Shown: piece by piece, positions 42,892-53,942 of the stretch | How positions within the stretch are numbered: position 1 is the first letter of the stretch | Layout of the letters: each line of letters begins with the position of its first letter | Source of the DNA: an uncultured Hyphomonadaceae bacterium | Lineage (GTDB): Bacteria; Pseudomonadota; Alphaproteobacteria; Caulobacterales; Maricaulaceae | Assembly (NCBI GenBank): GCA_913058335.1 | Contig: CAJXPX010000006.1 | Span: 124,001-188,000 of the forward strand | Length of the DNA: 64,000 bases | Reading direction: 5' to 3' | The notes under the pieces: model-generated | The model's database searches: none | What the model was told of the DNA's origin: nothing | What the model saw: only the letters and a program-made list of their open reading frames with translations | Translations under genes and position numbers: made by a program

Positions 42892-44037
42892 ATGACAAAT
42901 AAACCCGACCTCCAGACCCAAATTGTTCAAGCCGAAATCGGCGCAGACCCGGCGTTCCGTTCTGTTGCGCCGCCGCTTTACACCACCTCTACTTATCTCT
43001 GGCCGAGTGTAGAGGAAAAGGGCCCTTATGATTATGGTCGGACGAATAATCCGAACCGCGATGGTCTGGCCAAAGCTTTAGCGGCGCTGGAAGGCGGGGC
43101 GGCTGCGGCTATTACCTCTTCGGGAATGAGCGCAATTGATCTTTGTCTCAACCTAATAAAAGCGGATGACCTCATTGTTGCGCCGCATGATTGTTACGGC
43201 GGCACGCACCGACTTTTGACACACCGCGCCGAACAAGGCCGTATTCGGGTTCTGTTTATTGACCAATCAGATTCCGACGCCTTGCACGCCGCGCTCGACG
43301 AAAAACCGGCCATGGTTTTGATAGAGACGCCGTCCAACCCGCTCATGCGGTTGGTGGATATTGCAAAGATTGCGAAACTATCCAAAGCTTGCGGCGCGAT
43401 CGTCGTCGCGGATAATACTTTTCTTTCACCCGTGCGGCAGCAGCCTTTGGCACTTGGCTGTGATATAGTCGTCCATTCCACGACAAAATATCTCAACGGG
43501 CACAGCGATGTCGTCGGCGGCGCGGTAATTGCCAGAACCGAAGAGCACGGCGAAAAATTGGCGTGGTGGGCGAATTGTTCCGGCGTTACAGGTTCTCCCT
43601 TTGACAGTTGGCAGACCCTACGCGGCCTTAGAACCCTATCTGCGCGGATGGACATACAAGAGAGAAACACTCAGGCGATTGCCAAATTCCTCCAGAAACA
43701 TAAATCCGTGATTAAAGTCTATTATCCAGGGCTGCGCTCTGACCCTGGACACAAGATAATGAAAGCCCAGCAATCTGGCCCCGGCGCAATGTTGTCTTTT
43801 GAAGTTCAAGATGCGGCAACAGCTTCGAAAATTCTAAATTCTATTGAAATTTTCCAACTCGCCGCCTCTCTCGGGGGGGTCGAAAGTCTGATTTGTCAGC
43901 CGTCCACCATGACCCACCGCGGCATGGCGGAAGAGGCGCGGCTTAAAGCCGGTATCAGCGATAAATTATTACGTCTGTCTGTCGGAATGGAAGCAGAAGT
44001 GGACCTCATAAACGCCTTAAGGCAATCTTTTTCTTAA
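42892..44037 (+). CDS. metB: Cystathionine gamma-synthase
   Basis: This PLP enzyme joins O-succinylhomoserine and cysteine to cystathionine. It is 381 aa. The PLP lysine is K199 in HSTTKYLNGHSDVVGG, and the cofactor region is YDYGRTNNPNRDGL. It matches E. coli MetB closely in APHDCYGGTHRL and VVADNTFLSP, and in AWWANCSGVTGSPFDSW. It starts 24 bp after metX, so both are under the SAM-I riboswitch. A direct sulfhydrylase activity cannot be excluded from sequence. Confidence 0.9.
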   Translation: MTNKPDLQTQIVQAEIGADPAFRSVAPPLYTTSTYLWPSVEEKGPYDYGRTNNPNRDGLAKALAALEGGAAAAITSSGMSAIDLCLNLIKADDLIVAPHDCYGGTHRLLTHRAEQGRIRVLFIDQSDSDALHAALDEKPAMVLIETPSNPLMRLVDIAKIAKLSKACGAIVVADNTFLSPVRQQPLALGCDIVVHSTTKYLNGHSDVVGGAVIARTEEHGEKLAWWANCSGVTGSPFDSWQTLRGLRTLSARMDIQERNTQAIAKFLQKHKSVIKVYYPGLRSDPGHKIMKAQQSGPGAMLSFEVQDAATASKILNSIEIFQLAASLGGVESLICQPSTMTHRGMAEEARLKAGISDKLLRLSVGMEAEVDLINALRQSFS

Positions 44038-44160
44038 AAATCATTTATATTGGAAATATTTTTCAGAGATTTAATATAATTCGCAAGTGACCAGTAAATT
44101 TTTTCCTTGAGCCCCTCACATCTTTCACTTAAAGAATTTATCGAGTTTAAGCAGGATAAC

Positions 44161-44304
44161 ATGAACCCTATTAATAATCAGAAAGACCCAGACGTCATAG
44201 TCGCCGCGCAAGAGATTAGCGTGAACGATTTGCCGTCTATTGGACTCCTTCTCCTATCTTTAGTGGTGGTGCTGCTGATTAGCGGAGTCGCGAGCGGGTT
44301 TTAG
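44161..44304 (+). CDS. Probable leader peptide of the ilv-leu operon
   Basis: This 47-codon frame begins with ATG 44161, AGGA seven bases upstream. Residues 29-43 read LLLLSLVVVLLISGV, so 12 of 15 are Leu, Val or Ile, and the peptide ends SGF. The last codons (GCG AGC GGG TTT) contain GAGCGGGT, identical to the 3' arm of the terminator that follows. The end product of the operon is exactly these three amino acids. The layout is that of an attenuator leader. A shorter start at GTG 44221 would still contain the run. The alternative is a small membrane protein, since the run could also be a helix. Confidence 0.8.
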   Translation: MNPINNQKDPDVIVAAQEISVNDLPSIGLLLLSLVVVLLISGVASGF

Positions 44305-44354
44305 AATAAATGTAAATTCTAGATATCACCCGCTCCAACCAGAGCGGGTTTTTT
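44292..44354 (+). promoter_or_regulatory. Transcription attenuator for branched-chain amino acid genes
   Basis: The terminator stem ACCCGCTC (44328-44335) and GAGCGGGT (44342-44349), loop CAACCA, is followed by six T residues. A second exact copy of GAGCGGGT lies at 44292-44299, inside the leader frame just before its stop at 44302-44304. It can pair with the same ACCCGCTC to form an antiterminator. A ribosome stalled at the Leu/Val/Ile run leaves 44292-44299 free, so the operon is on. One that reaches the stop covers it, so the terminator forms and transcription ends. This is inferred from sequence geometry. Confidence 0.82.
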
Positions 44355-44387
44355 ATTGCGTATAAATTGGTGAGTTGAAACGAAATT

Positions 44388-46070
44388 ATGACTGAAAAGA
44401 ACGACACAAAGCGAAGTGATGCGATTGTCAAAGGCCCGAGCCGCGCCGCTGCGCGCGCTATGCTACGCGCCTCGGGCATGGACGACGAAAACTTCGAAGG
44501 CCCCATCATTGCGGTCTTCAATACATGGACCAATATGGGCCCGTGCAACATGGACCTCGACAAACTCGCTGTTCCGGTTCGGGCTGGCATCCGTGCTGCA
44601 GGCGGGACGCCGGTCGATTTCAACTCCATCGCCGTTTCCGATGGTATAACGATGGGCAGTGAAGGGATGCGCGCCAGTTTAATGTCGCGCGAAGTGATTG
44701 CAGATTCGATCGAACTCGCCGTCAAAGGTCACAGCCTTGACGGCGTTATTATTTTGGTGGGGTGTGATAAAACCATTCCGGCGGCGGGCATGGCCTTGGC
44801 CCGGATGAACGTTCCCGGACTCGTGCTTTACGGCGGCTCTATCATGCCCGGAAATCACAAAGGCAAAGACCTTTCGGTTCAGGACGTCTTCGAAGCGGTA
44901 GGGGCCTGCGCCGCCGGCATAATTGATGACGAAGAATTAAAAGATATTGAAAAAGCCGCCTGTCCCGGGGCGGGGGCTTGCGGCGGTCAATTCACCGCCA
45001 ATTCGATGGCTATGGCAATGACTTTTCTTGGCCTCTCTCCAATGGGAATAAATGATATTCCGGCGGTAGATGAAGAAAAGAACAAAGCGGCTTATCGCGC
45101 CGGACAAATTGTTGTTGAGTGTGTGAAAGAGAACCGCCTACCACGGGACATGGTCACGCACACTTCATTAATGAATGCCGCAATTGCGCTTTCTGCGACG
45201 GCCGCTTCGACCAATGCGATTTTACATTTGCTCGCCATCGCCTCCGAGGCCGAAGTCAAGGACTTCAATATTGACGCTTTCGACAGCATCTCCCGAAATA
45301 CCCCTGTCATCGGCGACCTAAAGCCGGGTGGAAAGTATATGGCGTTCAATCTGTATGAAGCCGGAGGTTCAGCCTTAATCGGTCAACGCCTCGTTGAAGA
45401 CGGGCGGATTGAGGATAGCCCGACTGTTACGGGTCGAAGCCTGTTCGAAGAAATCATCGACGCCAAAGAAGCGGAAGGGCAAGACGTTGTTCGTCATTTT
45501 GATAACCCTGTTAAATCCCGCGGCGGCTACGGCATTCTTTACGGTGACCTCGCGCCCGAAGGCTGCGTCGTCAAACTCGCAGGTCACGGCGCGCTATTCT
45601 TTGAAGGCACGGCAAGAGTGTTCGAATCCGAAGAAGAGTGCTTCGAGGTCGTCCAAAATAACGGCATCAATAAGGGCGATGTTATCATCATCCGTAATGA
45701 AGGCCCCGCAGGCGGGCCGGGCATGCGCGAAATGCTTGGCGTCACGGCCGCCCTCGTCGGGCAGGACCTTGCCGACCATGTTGCACTTATCACTGACGGA
45801 CGTTTTTCCGGCGCCAGCTACGGCTTTGTGATTGGCCATGTCGCGCCCGAAGCGGCCCATGGCGGGCCTATCGCCTTTGTTCAAAACGGGGACAAAGTCA
45901 CAATTGATGTCGAGGCACAAACCATCAATGTCGAGGCCGATTTGAAAGCCAGATCTAAGGGCTGGACACCGCCCAAAGCAAAATACCCCAGCGGGGCCTA
46001 TGCCAAATTTGCTAAACTCGTCGGCAGCGCGTCTAAGGGTGCCATAACTTCTTTTCCTTTTTCCAATTAA
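44388..46070 (+). CDS. ilvD: Dihydroxy-acid dehydratase
   Basis: This iron-sulfur enzyme dehydrates dihydroxy acids to the keto acids of valine and isoleucine. It is 560 aa. Cluster Cys residues are seen in [18 protein letters not shown] and [15 protein letters not shown]. The C-terminal motif [11 protein letters not shown] and [12 protein letters not shown] are typical. It is the first structural gene of a nine-gene plus-strand operon and starts 33 bp after the attenuator T run, so its transcription should depend on attenuation. Confidence 0.97.
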   Translation: MTEKNDTKRSDAIVKGPSRAAARAMLRASGMDDENFEGPIIAVFNTWTNMGPCNMDLDKLAVPVRAGIRAAGGTPVDFNSIAVSDGITMGSEGMRASLMSREVIADSIELAVKGHSLDGVIILVGCDKTIPAAGMALARMNVPGLVLYGGSIMPGNHKGKDLSVQDVFEAVGACAAGIIDDEELKDIEKAACPGAGACGGQFTANSMAMAMTFLGLSPMGINDIPAVDEEKNKAAYRAGQIVVECVKENRLPRDMVTHTSLMNAAIALSATAASTNAILHLLAIASEAEVKDFNIDAFDSISRNTPVIGDLKPGGKYMAFNLYEAGGSALIGQRLVEDGRIEDSPTVTGRSLFEEIIDAKEAEGQDVVRHFDNPVKSRGGYGILYGDLAPEGCVVKLAGHGALFFEGTARVFESEEECFEVVQNNGINKGDVIIIRNEGPAGGPGMREMLGVTAALVGQDLADHVALITDGRFSGASYGFVIGHVAPEAAHGGPIAFVQNGDKVTIDVEAQTINVEADLKARSKGWTPPKAKYPSGAYAKFAKLVGSASKGAITSFPFSN

Positions 46071-47117
<1,047 letters not shown>

Positions 47118-47129
47118 ACCCGTAAACTC

Positions 47130-47151
47130 GTCCCGGCCCTTGTGCCGGGAC
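47130..47151. repeat. GC-rich palindrome, REP-like copy 2
   Basis: GTCCCGGC and GCCGGGAC form an 8-bp stem with loop CCTTGT in the 56-bp gap between ilvC and ilvB. Its inner core on the minus strand, CCCGGCACAAGGGCCGGG, differs from the copy at 27268 by one base. With no T run, it may stabilise an mRNA end or act as a REP element. Confidence 0.55.
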
Positions 47152-47173
47152 CTATCACGGCAAGGACGAAAAC

Positions 47174-48916
47174 ATGACCACAGCCATGCAGTTTGACATA
47201 CAGAGAGCCGAAATTCTCGAAGACCGCGAGCCGAAATCAGGCGCGCAGCTCTTGCTGGAATCGATTGCCGCGCAAGGCGTGGAAACTATTTTTGGTTATC
47301 CCGGCGGCGCGATCATGCCGGTTTATGACGTCTTGCCACGTGTGCCTCAGCTGAGTCATATCCTTTGCCGCCATGAACAGGGGTGCGGCATGGCCGCGAT
47401 TGGCTATGCCCGCGCCACTGGGAAAACCGGCACGGCCTTTGCCACTTCTGGTCCCGGCGCGACCAATCTCGTTACTTCCATTGCTGAGGCCTATCTCGAC
47501 TCGGTTCCTGTGGTTTTTGTCACCGGTCAGGTCGCGACAAACCTCATCGGAACGGATGCGTTTCAGGAGGTCGATATTTTCGGTATTACCCTGCCCATCG
47601 TCAAACACAGCTATATTGCCCGCGACCCGGCCGATATTCCGGGCATGGTGGCCGAAGCCTATTTCATCGCAGGCGAAGGCCGCCCCGGCCCTGTTCTGAT
47701 TGACCTCCCGAAAGACGTTGCCAACGCACTTACGACAGAGCGTCATCGCTGGCGGCCTTACCCAAAGCAAAAGCCCGAAATGGGCAAAAGCAAAGACATA
47801 GCGGCGGCTGAAAAACTTATGCGCGATGCCAAAAAGCCGCTCTTTTATATTGGCGGCGGCATTGCTCAGGGTGACGGAGTCCAGGAAATTCGTGACCTTG
47901 TGGAGCGGACGCAAATTCCCGTTGTTTCAACATTAAAGGGTCTCGGCTCGCTTCCGAATGATCATCCGAATTATTTAGGGATGCTCGGCATGCACGGCCT
48001 TCGCGCCGCCAATTACGCGGTGCAGGAGTGTGACTTGCTCATAGTCGCAGGCGCGCGGTTTGATGACCGCGCCACCGGAAAACTGGACACGTTCGCGCCG
48101 AACGCCAAAGTCGTTCATCTGGATATTGACGTTGCGGAAATAGATAAACTCCGTCGCGTGAATGTCGGCTTGGACGGGTCACTTAAAAAGAACCTCGCCG
48201 CACTTGATCCCTTCAAGGACAACGCCGAGCATGAGGATATTAGCGAGTGGACAAAGCTCTGCTATGACCGCCGCACGGAACATGCGTGGGATTATAAATC
48301 GCCCATCACCAATATGACGAGCGGCGGCATTTACGCCCCTAAGCTCCTCCACGATCTCTCGCGCCGCGCGGACGACAGCGCAATCATCACTTGTGATGTG
48401 GGACAGCATCAAATGTGGGTGGCGCAGCATTGTTACTTCGATGATCCGAAAGATCACATCACGTCCGGGGGATTGGGGACCATGGGCTTCGGTCTGCCTG
48501 CTGGCCTCGGCGCAAAACTCGGCGCGCCGGACAGAACCGTTATCACGGTGTCCGGCGACGGGTCTATCATGATGAACATTCAAGAACTCGCAACGCTCAA
48601 CCGTTACGACATTCCGCTGAAAATCGTCCTGCTCGATAACTCAGCCCTGGGTATGGTGCGCCAATGGCAAGAAGTGTTCTTTGAGAAAAACTACTCCGAA
48701 GTGAATCTTGACGACAATCCGGATTTCGCCGCCGTCGCCAAGGCGTTTCAAATCGACGCCTTTACCATCACGCGCGGCGATGAGGTTGACGCGGGTATAG
48801 ACCGCCTGCTCTCCACAAACGGCCCCGTCCTCATGCACGTCAAAATCGATACGGCCGAAAATGTCTGGCCGCTCGTCCCGCCCGGGCGAAGCAATGCCGA
48901 TATGATGGAGCGGTAG
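47174..48916 (+). CDS. ilvB: Acetolactate synthase, large (catalytic) subunit
   Basis: This ThDP- and FAD-dependent enzyme condenses pyruvate with pyruvate or 2-ketobutyrate, the first common step of valine, leucine and isoleucine. It is 580 aa. The N-terminal domain has GYPGGAIMPVYDVL and the catalytic Glu in CRHEQGCGMAA. The ThDP-binding motif is GDGSIMMNIQELATLNRYD with a metal site ending in LLDNSALGM. A 112-bp gap with only weak hairpins separates it from the small-subunit gene. Confidence 0.97.
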   Translation: MTTAMQFDIQRAEILEDREPKSGAQLLLESIAAQGVETIFGYPGGAIMPVYDVLPRVPQLSHILCRHEQGCGMAAIGYARATGKTGTAFATSGPGATNLVTSIAEAYLDSVPVVFVTGQVATNLIGTDAFQEVDIFGITLPIVKHSYIARDPADIPGMVAEAYFIAGEGRPGPVLIDLPKDVANALTTERHRWRPYPKQKPEMGKSKDIAAAEKLMRDAKKPLFYIGGGIAQGDGVQEIRDLVERTQIPVVSTLKGLGSLPNDHPNYLGMLGMHGLRAANYAVQECDLLIVAGARFDDRATGKLDTFAPNAKVVHLDIDVAEIDKLRRVNVGLDGSLKKNLAALDPFKDNAEHEDISEWTKLCYDRRTEHAWDYKSPITNMTSGGIYAPKLLHDLSRRADDSAIITCDVGQHQMWVAQHCYFDDPKDHITSGGLGTMGFGLPAGLGAKLGAPDRTVITVSGDGSIMMNIQELATLNRYDIPLKIVLLDNSALGMVRQWQEVFFEKNYSEVNLDDNPDFAAVAKAFQIDAFTITRGDEVDAGIDRLLSTNGPVLMHVKIDTAENVWPLVPPGRSNADMMER

Positions 48917-49029
48917 GGGGTGTTAAATAATTCACATCCCACATTCGTCATTACCCGACCTGGTTTGGCTATCAAGTTGGTGAATGACAAAACAACATTT
49001 AATTTTCGTTCGTCAATTTTCGGAGAAAC

Positions 49030-49338
49030 ATGATGGCTGAATTACAACGTGATAAGACATTCGAACCTTCAGGTATTCAAGGCAAGCTGAAAGCCGTCCT
49101 TCACGACGTTCAGGGCACGCTTTTGCGCACGCTCGGCACGATCGAACGGCGCGGATATGATTATCGCGACGTGCATTGTACCCAGCGCGTGGACGGAAAT
49201 TTCGACTTGCTCGTCCATGTCGAGGATACGGGCGGACCGAATGATCTTGACCTTCTCTGCCGACAACTGGAACGACTGTACAATGTCGTCTCCGCCGAGC
49301 GCGTTGGACGACGTACAAGAGCTGAACACGCAGAGTAA
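49030..49338 (+). CDS. Acetolactate synthase small subunit, short IlvM-like ACT protein
   Basis: This 102-residue protein has one ACT domain, 'GTLLRTLGTIERRGYDYRD' to 'LERLYNVVSAERVG', with a short N-terminal lead and a basic tail. Proteins of this shape regulate acetolactate synthase, here the ilvB product, and can confer valine feedback. Most alphaproteobacterial versions (IlvH) are about 160-180 aa and have a second domain. The single-domain form resembles enterobacterial IlvM. Two start codons are possible, ATG 49030 and ATG 49033; the second has better spacing from GGAG. Confidence 0.78.
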   Translation: MMAELQRDKTFEPSGIQGKLKAVLHDVQGTLLRTLGTIERRGYDYRDVHCTQRVDGNFDLLVHVEDTGGPNDLDLLCRQLERLYNVVSAERVGRRTRAEHAE

Positions 49339-49363
49339 TCCAATTATTTAAATAGATAACACC

Positions 49364-50914
49364 ATGACCGACACACACGTCAAAATTTTTGATACCACTT
49401 TACGCGACGGCGAACAGGCGCCCGGCTTTTCCATGAGCGCGGGCCAAAAGCTACAAATGGCAAAAGCGCTGGAGGCCCTGAATGTCGATGTGATGGAAGC
49501 TGGATTCGCCGCGGCTTCCCCCGGTGATTTCGAAGCCGTCAAAACGATAGCCACCGAAGTCAAAGAATCGGTGGTTTGCTCCCTCTCGCGCTGCAATGAA
49601 GGCGACATTCGCGCCAGTGGCGAGGCCATAAAACCTGCCGCACAAGGCCGCATCCATACCTTCATCGCAACCTCGCCGCTGCACCGCGAATTTAAACTTA
49701 AAATGTCCAAGGACGAAATAGTGCGCCGCGCAATTGCCGGCATTGAACTCGCTCGTAATTACACGGACGATGTCGAATTTTCCTGCGAAGACGCCATCCG
49801 CACGGAACGCGATTATTTGAAACGGGTCTGCGAAGCCGCCATCAAAGCCGGCGCCACGACAATCAATATTCCGGATACAGTTGGCTATACCACACCCGAA
49901 GAAATTCAGGATCTATTCGAATTTCTAGTGCGCGAAATCGAAGGGGGAGAAGAGGTAATCTTCTCGGCCCATTGCCATAATGATTTGGGTTTGGCCGTTG
50001 CCAACTCATTGGCGGCCGTACGCGGCGGCGCTCGGCAGGTGGAATGTGCCCTGAACGGCATTGGCGAACGGGCGGGCAATAGCGCACTTGAGGAAGTCGC
50101 CATGGCCCTTCGCACGCGGGCCGATTTTTATGGCCTTTCTACGCAATTAAAAACGCAAGGGCTTTACGGCGCGTCGAAACTCCTCGCGACGATTACGGGC
50201 AACCCCGTTCCGCGCAATAAAGCCATCATCGGCAAGAACGCCTTCGCGCATGAAAGCGGCATTCATCAGCACGGCGTGCTTGCCAATCGCGAAACTTATG
50301 AAATCATGAAACCCGAAGATGTCGGGGTCAGCACGGACAATCTCATTCTCGGCAAACATTCGGGTCGCGCCGCTCTGAAAGACCGCGCGCAAAAGCTCGG
50401 CTTTGATTTGGGCGAGAACCAGCTCCAGACTGTGTTCGTCTCGTTCAAAGCCTTAGCCGACGAGAAAAAAGAAGTGTTCGACGCCGATATTGAAGCCATC
50501 ATTTTGGGCGAAGCTGTGGGCGAAAGTGGGCCGTGGCATATCGACAGTCTCTATGTCTCCGCTGGGTCGGATGATGGCAAAAACCCTGTAGCGACAGTAA
50601 AACTCCACCATGATGACGGGCGCGAAGAAAAATGGAGCCAAGAAGCTGCCGGGCCGGTCAATGCGACTTTCCTCGCCATATCGCACATCACCGGACAGCC
50701 GCTCCATCTCGACAGTTTTTCGGTTCAATCCGTATCGGAAGGCGAAGACGCCATGGCCGAAGCCTCGGTTCAGGTCAGCACAGAGTTTAACGCCTATCAT
50801 GGCCGCGGAACAAGCACGGACACCGTCCTCGCCGGAGCGCGGGCCTATCTCGACGTCATCAACCGCATTGAACGGAGAGCCGATCGCCAAAAAGCGATCG
50901 CAGCGCAGCATTAG
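49364..50914 (+). CDS. leuA: 2-isopropylmalate synthase
   Basis: This enzyme adds acetyl-CoA to ketoisovalerate, the first step of leucine synthesis. It is 516 aa. The catalytic domain begins [18 protein letters not shown] and has the metal motif [14 protein letters not shown]. The C-terminal regulatory domain (about residues 390-510) is the leucine-sensing LeuA dimer domain. It lies 25 bp after the small subunit gene and 2 bp before leuC. Confidence 0.97.
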   Translation: MTDTHVKIFDTTLRDGEQAPGFSMSAGQKLQMAKALEALNVDVMEAGFAAASPGDFEAVKTIATEVKESVVCSLSRCNEGDIRASGEAIKPAAQGRIHTFIATSPLHREFKLKMSKDEIVRRAIAGIELARNYTDDVEFSCEDAIRTERDYLKRVCEAAIKAGATTINIPDTVGYTTPEEIQDLFEFLVREIEGGEEVIFSAHCHNDLGLAVANSLAAVRGGARQVECALNGIGERAGNSALEEVAMALRTRADFYGLSTQLKTQGLYGASKLLATITGNPVPRNKAIIGKNAFAHESGIHQHGVLANRETYEIMKPEDVGVSTDNLILGKHSGRAALKDRAQKLGFDLGENQLQTVFVSFKALADEKKEVFDADIEAIILGEAVGESGPWHIDSLYVSAGSDDGKNPVATVKLHHDDGREEKWSQEAAGPVNATFLAISHITGQPLHLDSFSVQSVSEGEDAMAEASVQVSTEFNAYHGRGTSTDTVLAGARAYLDVINRIERRADRQKAIAAQH

Positions 50915-50916
50915 AA

Positions 50917-52320
50917 ATGACTGAACACCCTAAAACCCTCTTCGATAAAATTTGGCATCGTCACATTGTTGTGCCGGAGTCTTCAGCCCATCCGGCAACG
51001 GTCTATATTGATCTGCATCTCATCCATGAAGTCACGAGCCCGCAGGCCTTTACCGTGTTACGCGAGCGCGGATTGAAAGTCCGCCGCCCGGATCGGACGC
51101 TGGCCACCATTGATCATTCCACTCCGACTTTGAAAAATACTGACGGTTCGCGCCCTTTTGTGACGGAGCAAGCCGAAAAACAGGTCGATATGCTGCTCGC
51201 AAACACAAAAGAATACGGCATTGAAACGCACGGATTCGATTCGGACTATCGCGGCATTGTTCACGTGATGGGGCCGGAGCTGGGCGCGACACAGCCCGGC
51301 ATGACCATTGTCTGCGGCGACAGTCATACCTCGACCCACGGCGCATTCGGCGCGATTGCGTTTGGCATTGGTACAACGCAAGTCGGCCATGTTTTGGCCA
51401 ATCAGTGCCTTCTCATGCGCAAACCCAAAACCATGGCCATTCATGTCGACGGAGAATTGGGCGACGGCGTATCTGCCAAAGACGTCATCCTTGCCATTAT
51501 CGCTGAAATCGGCGTTGGCGGCGGAACCGGTTACGCGCTGGAATATCGTGGGTCTGTGTTCGAAAACATGACGATGGATGAACGCATGACGGTTTGTAAC
51601 ATGTCGATTGAGGCCGGCGCGAGATGCGGATTAATTGCGCCGGATGAAATCACATTTAATTATTTAAAAGGGAGGAAATTCGCGCCTGATAATTTTGATG
51701 CCGCCTGTAAAGACTGGGCGAGCCTCGCCACGGATGACGGCGCAGCTTACGATAAAGAAGTCCACCTCAAGGCCGAGGACATCCGCCCCATGGTGACATA
51801 CGGCACCCACCCCGGCATGGCGATGCCGATTGACGGAATGGTTCCTGCCGCCACAGATGAAGCCGAAGAAAAAGCGCTCGGATATATGTCGATGACAGCG
51901 GGCGGCCCGATTACGGGCGCAAAAGTAAACCGAGTCTTTATCGGCTCCTGCACCAATTCTCGAATGGACGACCTCCGCTCTGCCGCGCGTATTATGAAAG
52001 GCCGCAAAGTCATTGAAGGCGTTACCACGATTGTTGTTCCTGGCAGCGAGCAAATCAAAACCGAAGCTGAAGCCGAAGGTCTGCACAAAATATTCACGGC
52101 GGCGGGTGCAGAATGGCGCGAGCCGGGGTGTTCGATGTGTATCGCCATGAACGGTGATAAAGCGATGCCGGGCGAATTAGTTGTTTCGACCTCCAACCGA
52201 AATTTTGCGGGCCGACAAGGCCCGGGCGCAAGAACGGTTCTCGCCAGCCCGGAAACAGCCGCCGCCGCCGCCGTGACAGGCGTGATCACAGATGCCCGAA
52301 CCTTAAAGGGAGCCGCCTAA
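50917..52320 (+). CDS. leuC: 3-isopropylmalate dehydratase, large subunit
   Basis: This is the aconitase-like subunit that carries the [4Fe-4S] cluster and isomerises 2- to 3-isopropylmalate. It is 467 aa. The cluster ligands are the Cys in [12 protein letters not shown] and the pair in [12 protein letters not shown]. The substrate residues [12 protein letters not shown] are present. Its last base overlaps the first base of leuD, so the two subunits are coupled in translation. Confidence 0.97.
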   Translation: MTEHPKTLFDKIWHRHIVVPESSAHPATVYIDLHLIHEVTSPQAFTVLRERGLKVRRPDRTLATIDHSTPTLKNTDGSRPFVTEQAEKQVDMLLANTKEYGIETHGFDSDYRGIVHVMGPELGATQPGMTIVCGDSHTSTHGAFGAIAFGIGTTQVGHVLANQCLLMRKPKTMAIHVDGELGDGVSAKDVILAIIAEIGVGGGTGYALEYRGSVFENMTMDERMTVCNMSIEAGARCGLIAPDEITFNYLKGRKFAPDNFDAACKDWASLATDDGAAYDKEVHLKAEDIRPMVTYGTHPGMAMPIDGMVPAATDEAEEKALGYMSMTAGGPITGAKVNRVFIGSCTNSRMDDLRSAARIMKGRKVIEGVTTIVVPGSEQIKTEAEAEGLHKIFTAAGAEWREPGCSMCIAMNGDKAMPGELVVSTSNRNFAGRQGPGARTVLASPETAAAAAVTGVITDARTLKGAA

Positions 52321-52895
52321 TGACCTTTGCTCCCCTTACCACCATCACGTCTAAAACCCTCGTCCTTCCGGCAGCAAATATTGATACGGATCAGATTATT
52401 CCCGCGCGGTTTTTGACCGTGACGTCCCGCGACGGCCTTGGCGAACATGCGTTTCATGACTGGCGCTATACTGAAGACGGCTCGGCCACGGATCATATCC
52501 TCAATACGGACGACGCCAAGCAATGCAAAATCCTGATTGGCGGGCACAATTTCGGATGTGGGTCCTCGCGCGAACACGCGCCTTGGTCCCTAACAGATTA
52601 CGGCTTTCGTGTCGTTATTAGCTCTGAGATTGCGGATATTTTCAAAAGCAATTCCCTGAAAAATGGACTTCTCCCAATTGTAATTGATAAACGCGCCCAT
52701 GAATGGCTGCTCGATAATCCCGGAGCGGATGTCACGGTTGATTTGGAAAGCTGTGAAGTACGCCTGCCGCGCAATGGCGGAACTTATAAATTCGAAATCG
52801 ACGAATTTTCCCGCCACTGCCTGATGCAAGGCGTGGATGAAATGGGGTACCTCGAAATGCAGGCTGACGCGATCAAAGCGTATGAGGCAAATTAA
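52320..52895 (+). CDS. leuD: 3-isopropylmalate dehydratase, small subunit
   Basis: This 191-residue partner of LeuC completes the active site. Family motifs are ANIDTDQIIPARFL near residue 18 and GGHNFGCGSSREHAPW near residue 65. The start ATG at 52320 overlaps the leuC stop (TAATG), and the stop is directly followed by the leuB ATG. The order leuC-leuD-leuB is the common one. Confidence 0.97.
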   Translation: MTFAPLTTITSKTLVLPAANIDTDQIIPARFLTVTSRDGLGEHAFHDWRYTEDGSATDHILNTDDAKQCKILIGGHNFGCGSSREHAPWSLTDYGFRVVISSEIADIFKSNSLKNGLLPIVIDKRAHEWLLDNPGADVTVDLESCEVRLPRNGGTYKFEIDEFSRHCLMQGVDEMGYLEMQADAIKAYEAN

Positions 52896-53942
52896 ATGAA
52901 TATAAATTTTTCTTATCTACCCGGCGATGGTATCGGTCCGGAAGTCGGTGAAGCGGCGATGACTGTCCTGAAAGCGATGGCGACAAAGTTTGACCACTCT
53001 TTGGAGTGTGAATTTCATCTGGTCGGCGGCGCCGCCATTGATGCAAAAGGCGAGCCCTTACCGGTAGAGACATTTGAGTCCTGTAAACGCACTGGCGCTA
53101 TCCTTCTCGGCGCAGTCGGCGGCCCAAAATGGGATCATTTAAAAGGTTCAGACCGGCCTGAGCTTGGCTCTCTGTTGCCTTTGCGCAAAAATCTAAATCT
53201 CTACGCCAATATACGCCCTTGCAAACCTTTTCCGGCTTTGATCGACAAAGCCCCGCTGAAACGCGAAAGACTTGAAGGCACAGATTTTGTTGTCATGCGA
53301 GAACTCACCGGCGGTATTTATTTTGGTGAGAAAGGACGCGATGAAAGCGGCGCATTTGATGAATGTCGTTATTCCGAGAGTGAAGTCCGACGCATCGCCG
53401 TCAAAGCTTTTGATCTCGCTATGACACGCAAGAAAAAGGTCACTTCTGTCGATAAATCAAATGTGCTGGAAACGTCCCGCCTTTGGCGTGAGGTCGTGAT
53501 CGAGGTCGCCAAAGACTATCCCGAAGTTGAACTGGAACACCTCCTCGTCGATGCTATGACCATGCACATGCTTACTCACGCCCAAGACTTTGATGTCATT
53601 CTGACAGAAAATATGTTTGGAGATATATTGACCGATGAAGCTTCTGTACTCTGCGGATCAATGGGCGTCATACCCTCAGCCTCTCTCTCGCACGGTAAGA
53701 CCGGAATGTACGAGCCTATTCACGGCAGCGCGCCGGATATAGCCGGCCAAGGCAAAGCCAATCCGCTCGCTATGATATTGTCCGCCGCCTGGATGCTGCG
53801 CCTGTCTTTTGGTTTGGACAAAGAAGCAGCCGCCATTGAAAACGCGGTCGAGGCCGCATTGCAAGCAGGTCAAACGACAGGTGATTTAGGCGGAGCATTG
53901 AATACATCCCAAGTGGGTGATTGGATCGCCCAGAATGTCTAA
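52896..53942 (+). CDS. leuB: 3-isopropylmalate dehydrogenase
   Basis: This NAD-dependent enzyme oxidises and decarboxylates 3-isopropylmalate to the leucine precursor. It is 348 aa. The N-terminal YLPGDGIGPEVGEAA, GAVGGPKWDHL and the metal and cofactor region DVILTENMFGDILTDEA, followed by HGSAPDIAGQGKANP, are all present. It directly abuts leuD and overlaps ilvA by 8 bp. Confidence 0.97.
   Translation: MNINFSYLPGDGIGPEVGEAAMTVLKAMATKFDHSLECEFHLVGGAAIDAKGEPLPVETFESCKRTGAILLGAVGGPKWDHLKGSDRPELGSLLPLRKNLNLYANIRPCKPFPALIDKAPLKRERLEGTDFVVMRELTGGIYFGEKGRDESGAFDECRYSESEVRRIAVKAFDLAMTRKKKVTSVDKSNVLETSRLWREVVIEVAKDYPEVELEHLLVDAMTMHMLTHAQDFDVILTENMFGDILTDEASVLCGSMGVIPSASLSHGKTGMYEPIHGSAPDIAGQGKANPLAMILSAAWMLRLSFGLDKEAAAIENAVEAALQAGQTTGDLGGALNTSQVGDWIAQNV

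Noticed and set aside
44106-44135. Promoter TTGAGC, 16 bp, TTAAAG ahead of the BCAA leader
   Set aside because: The -10 match is weak and the spacing uncertain, so it is not listed as a feature.
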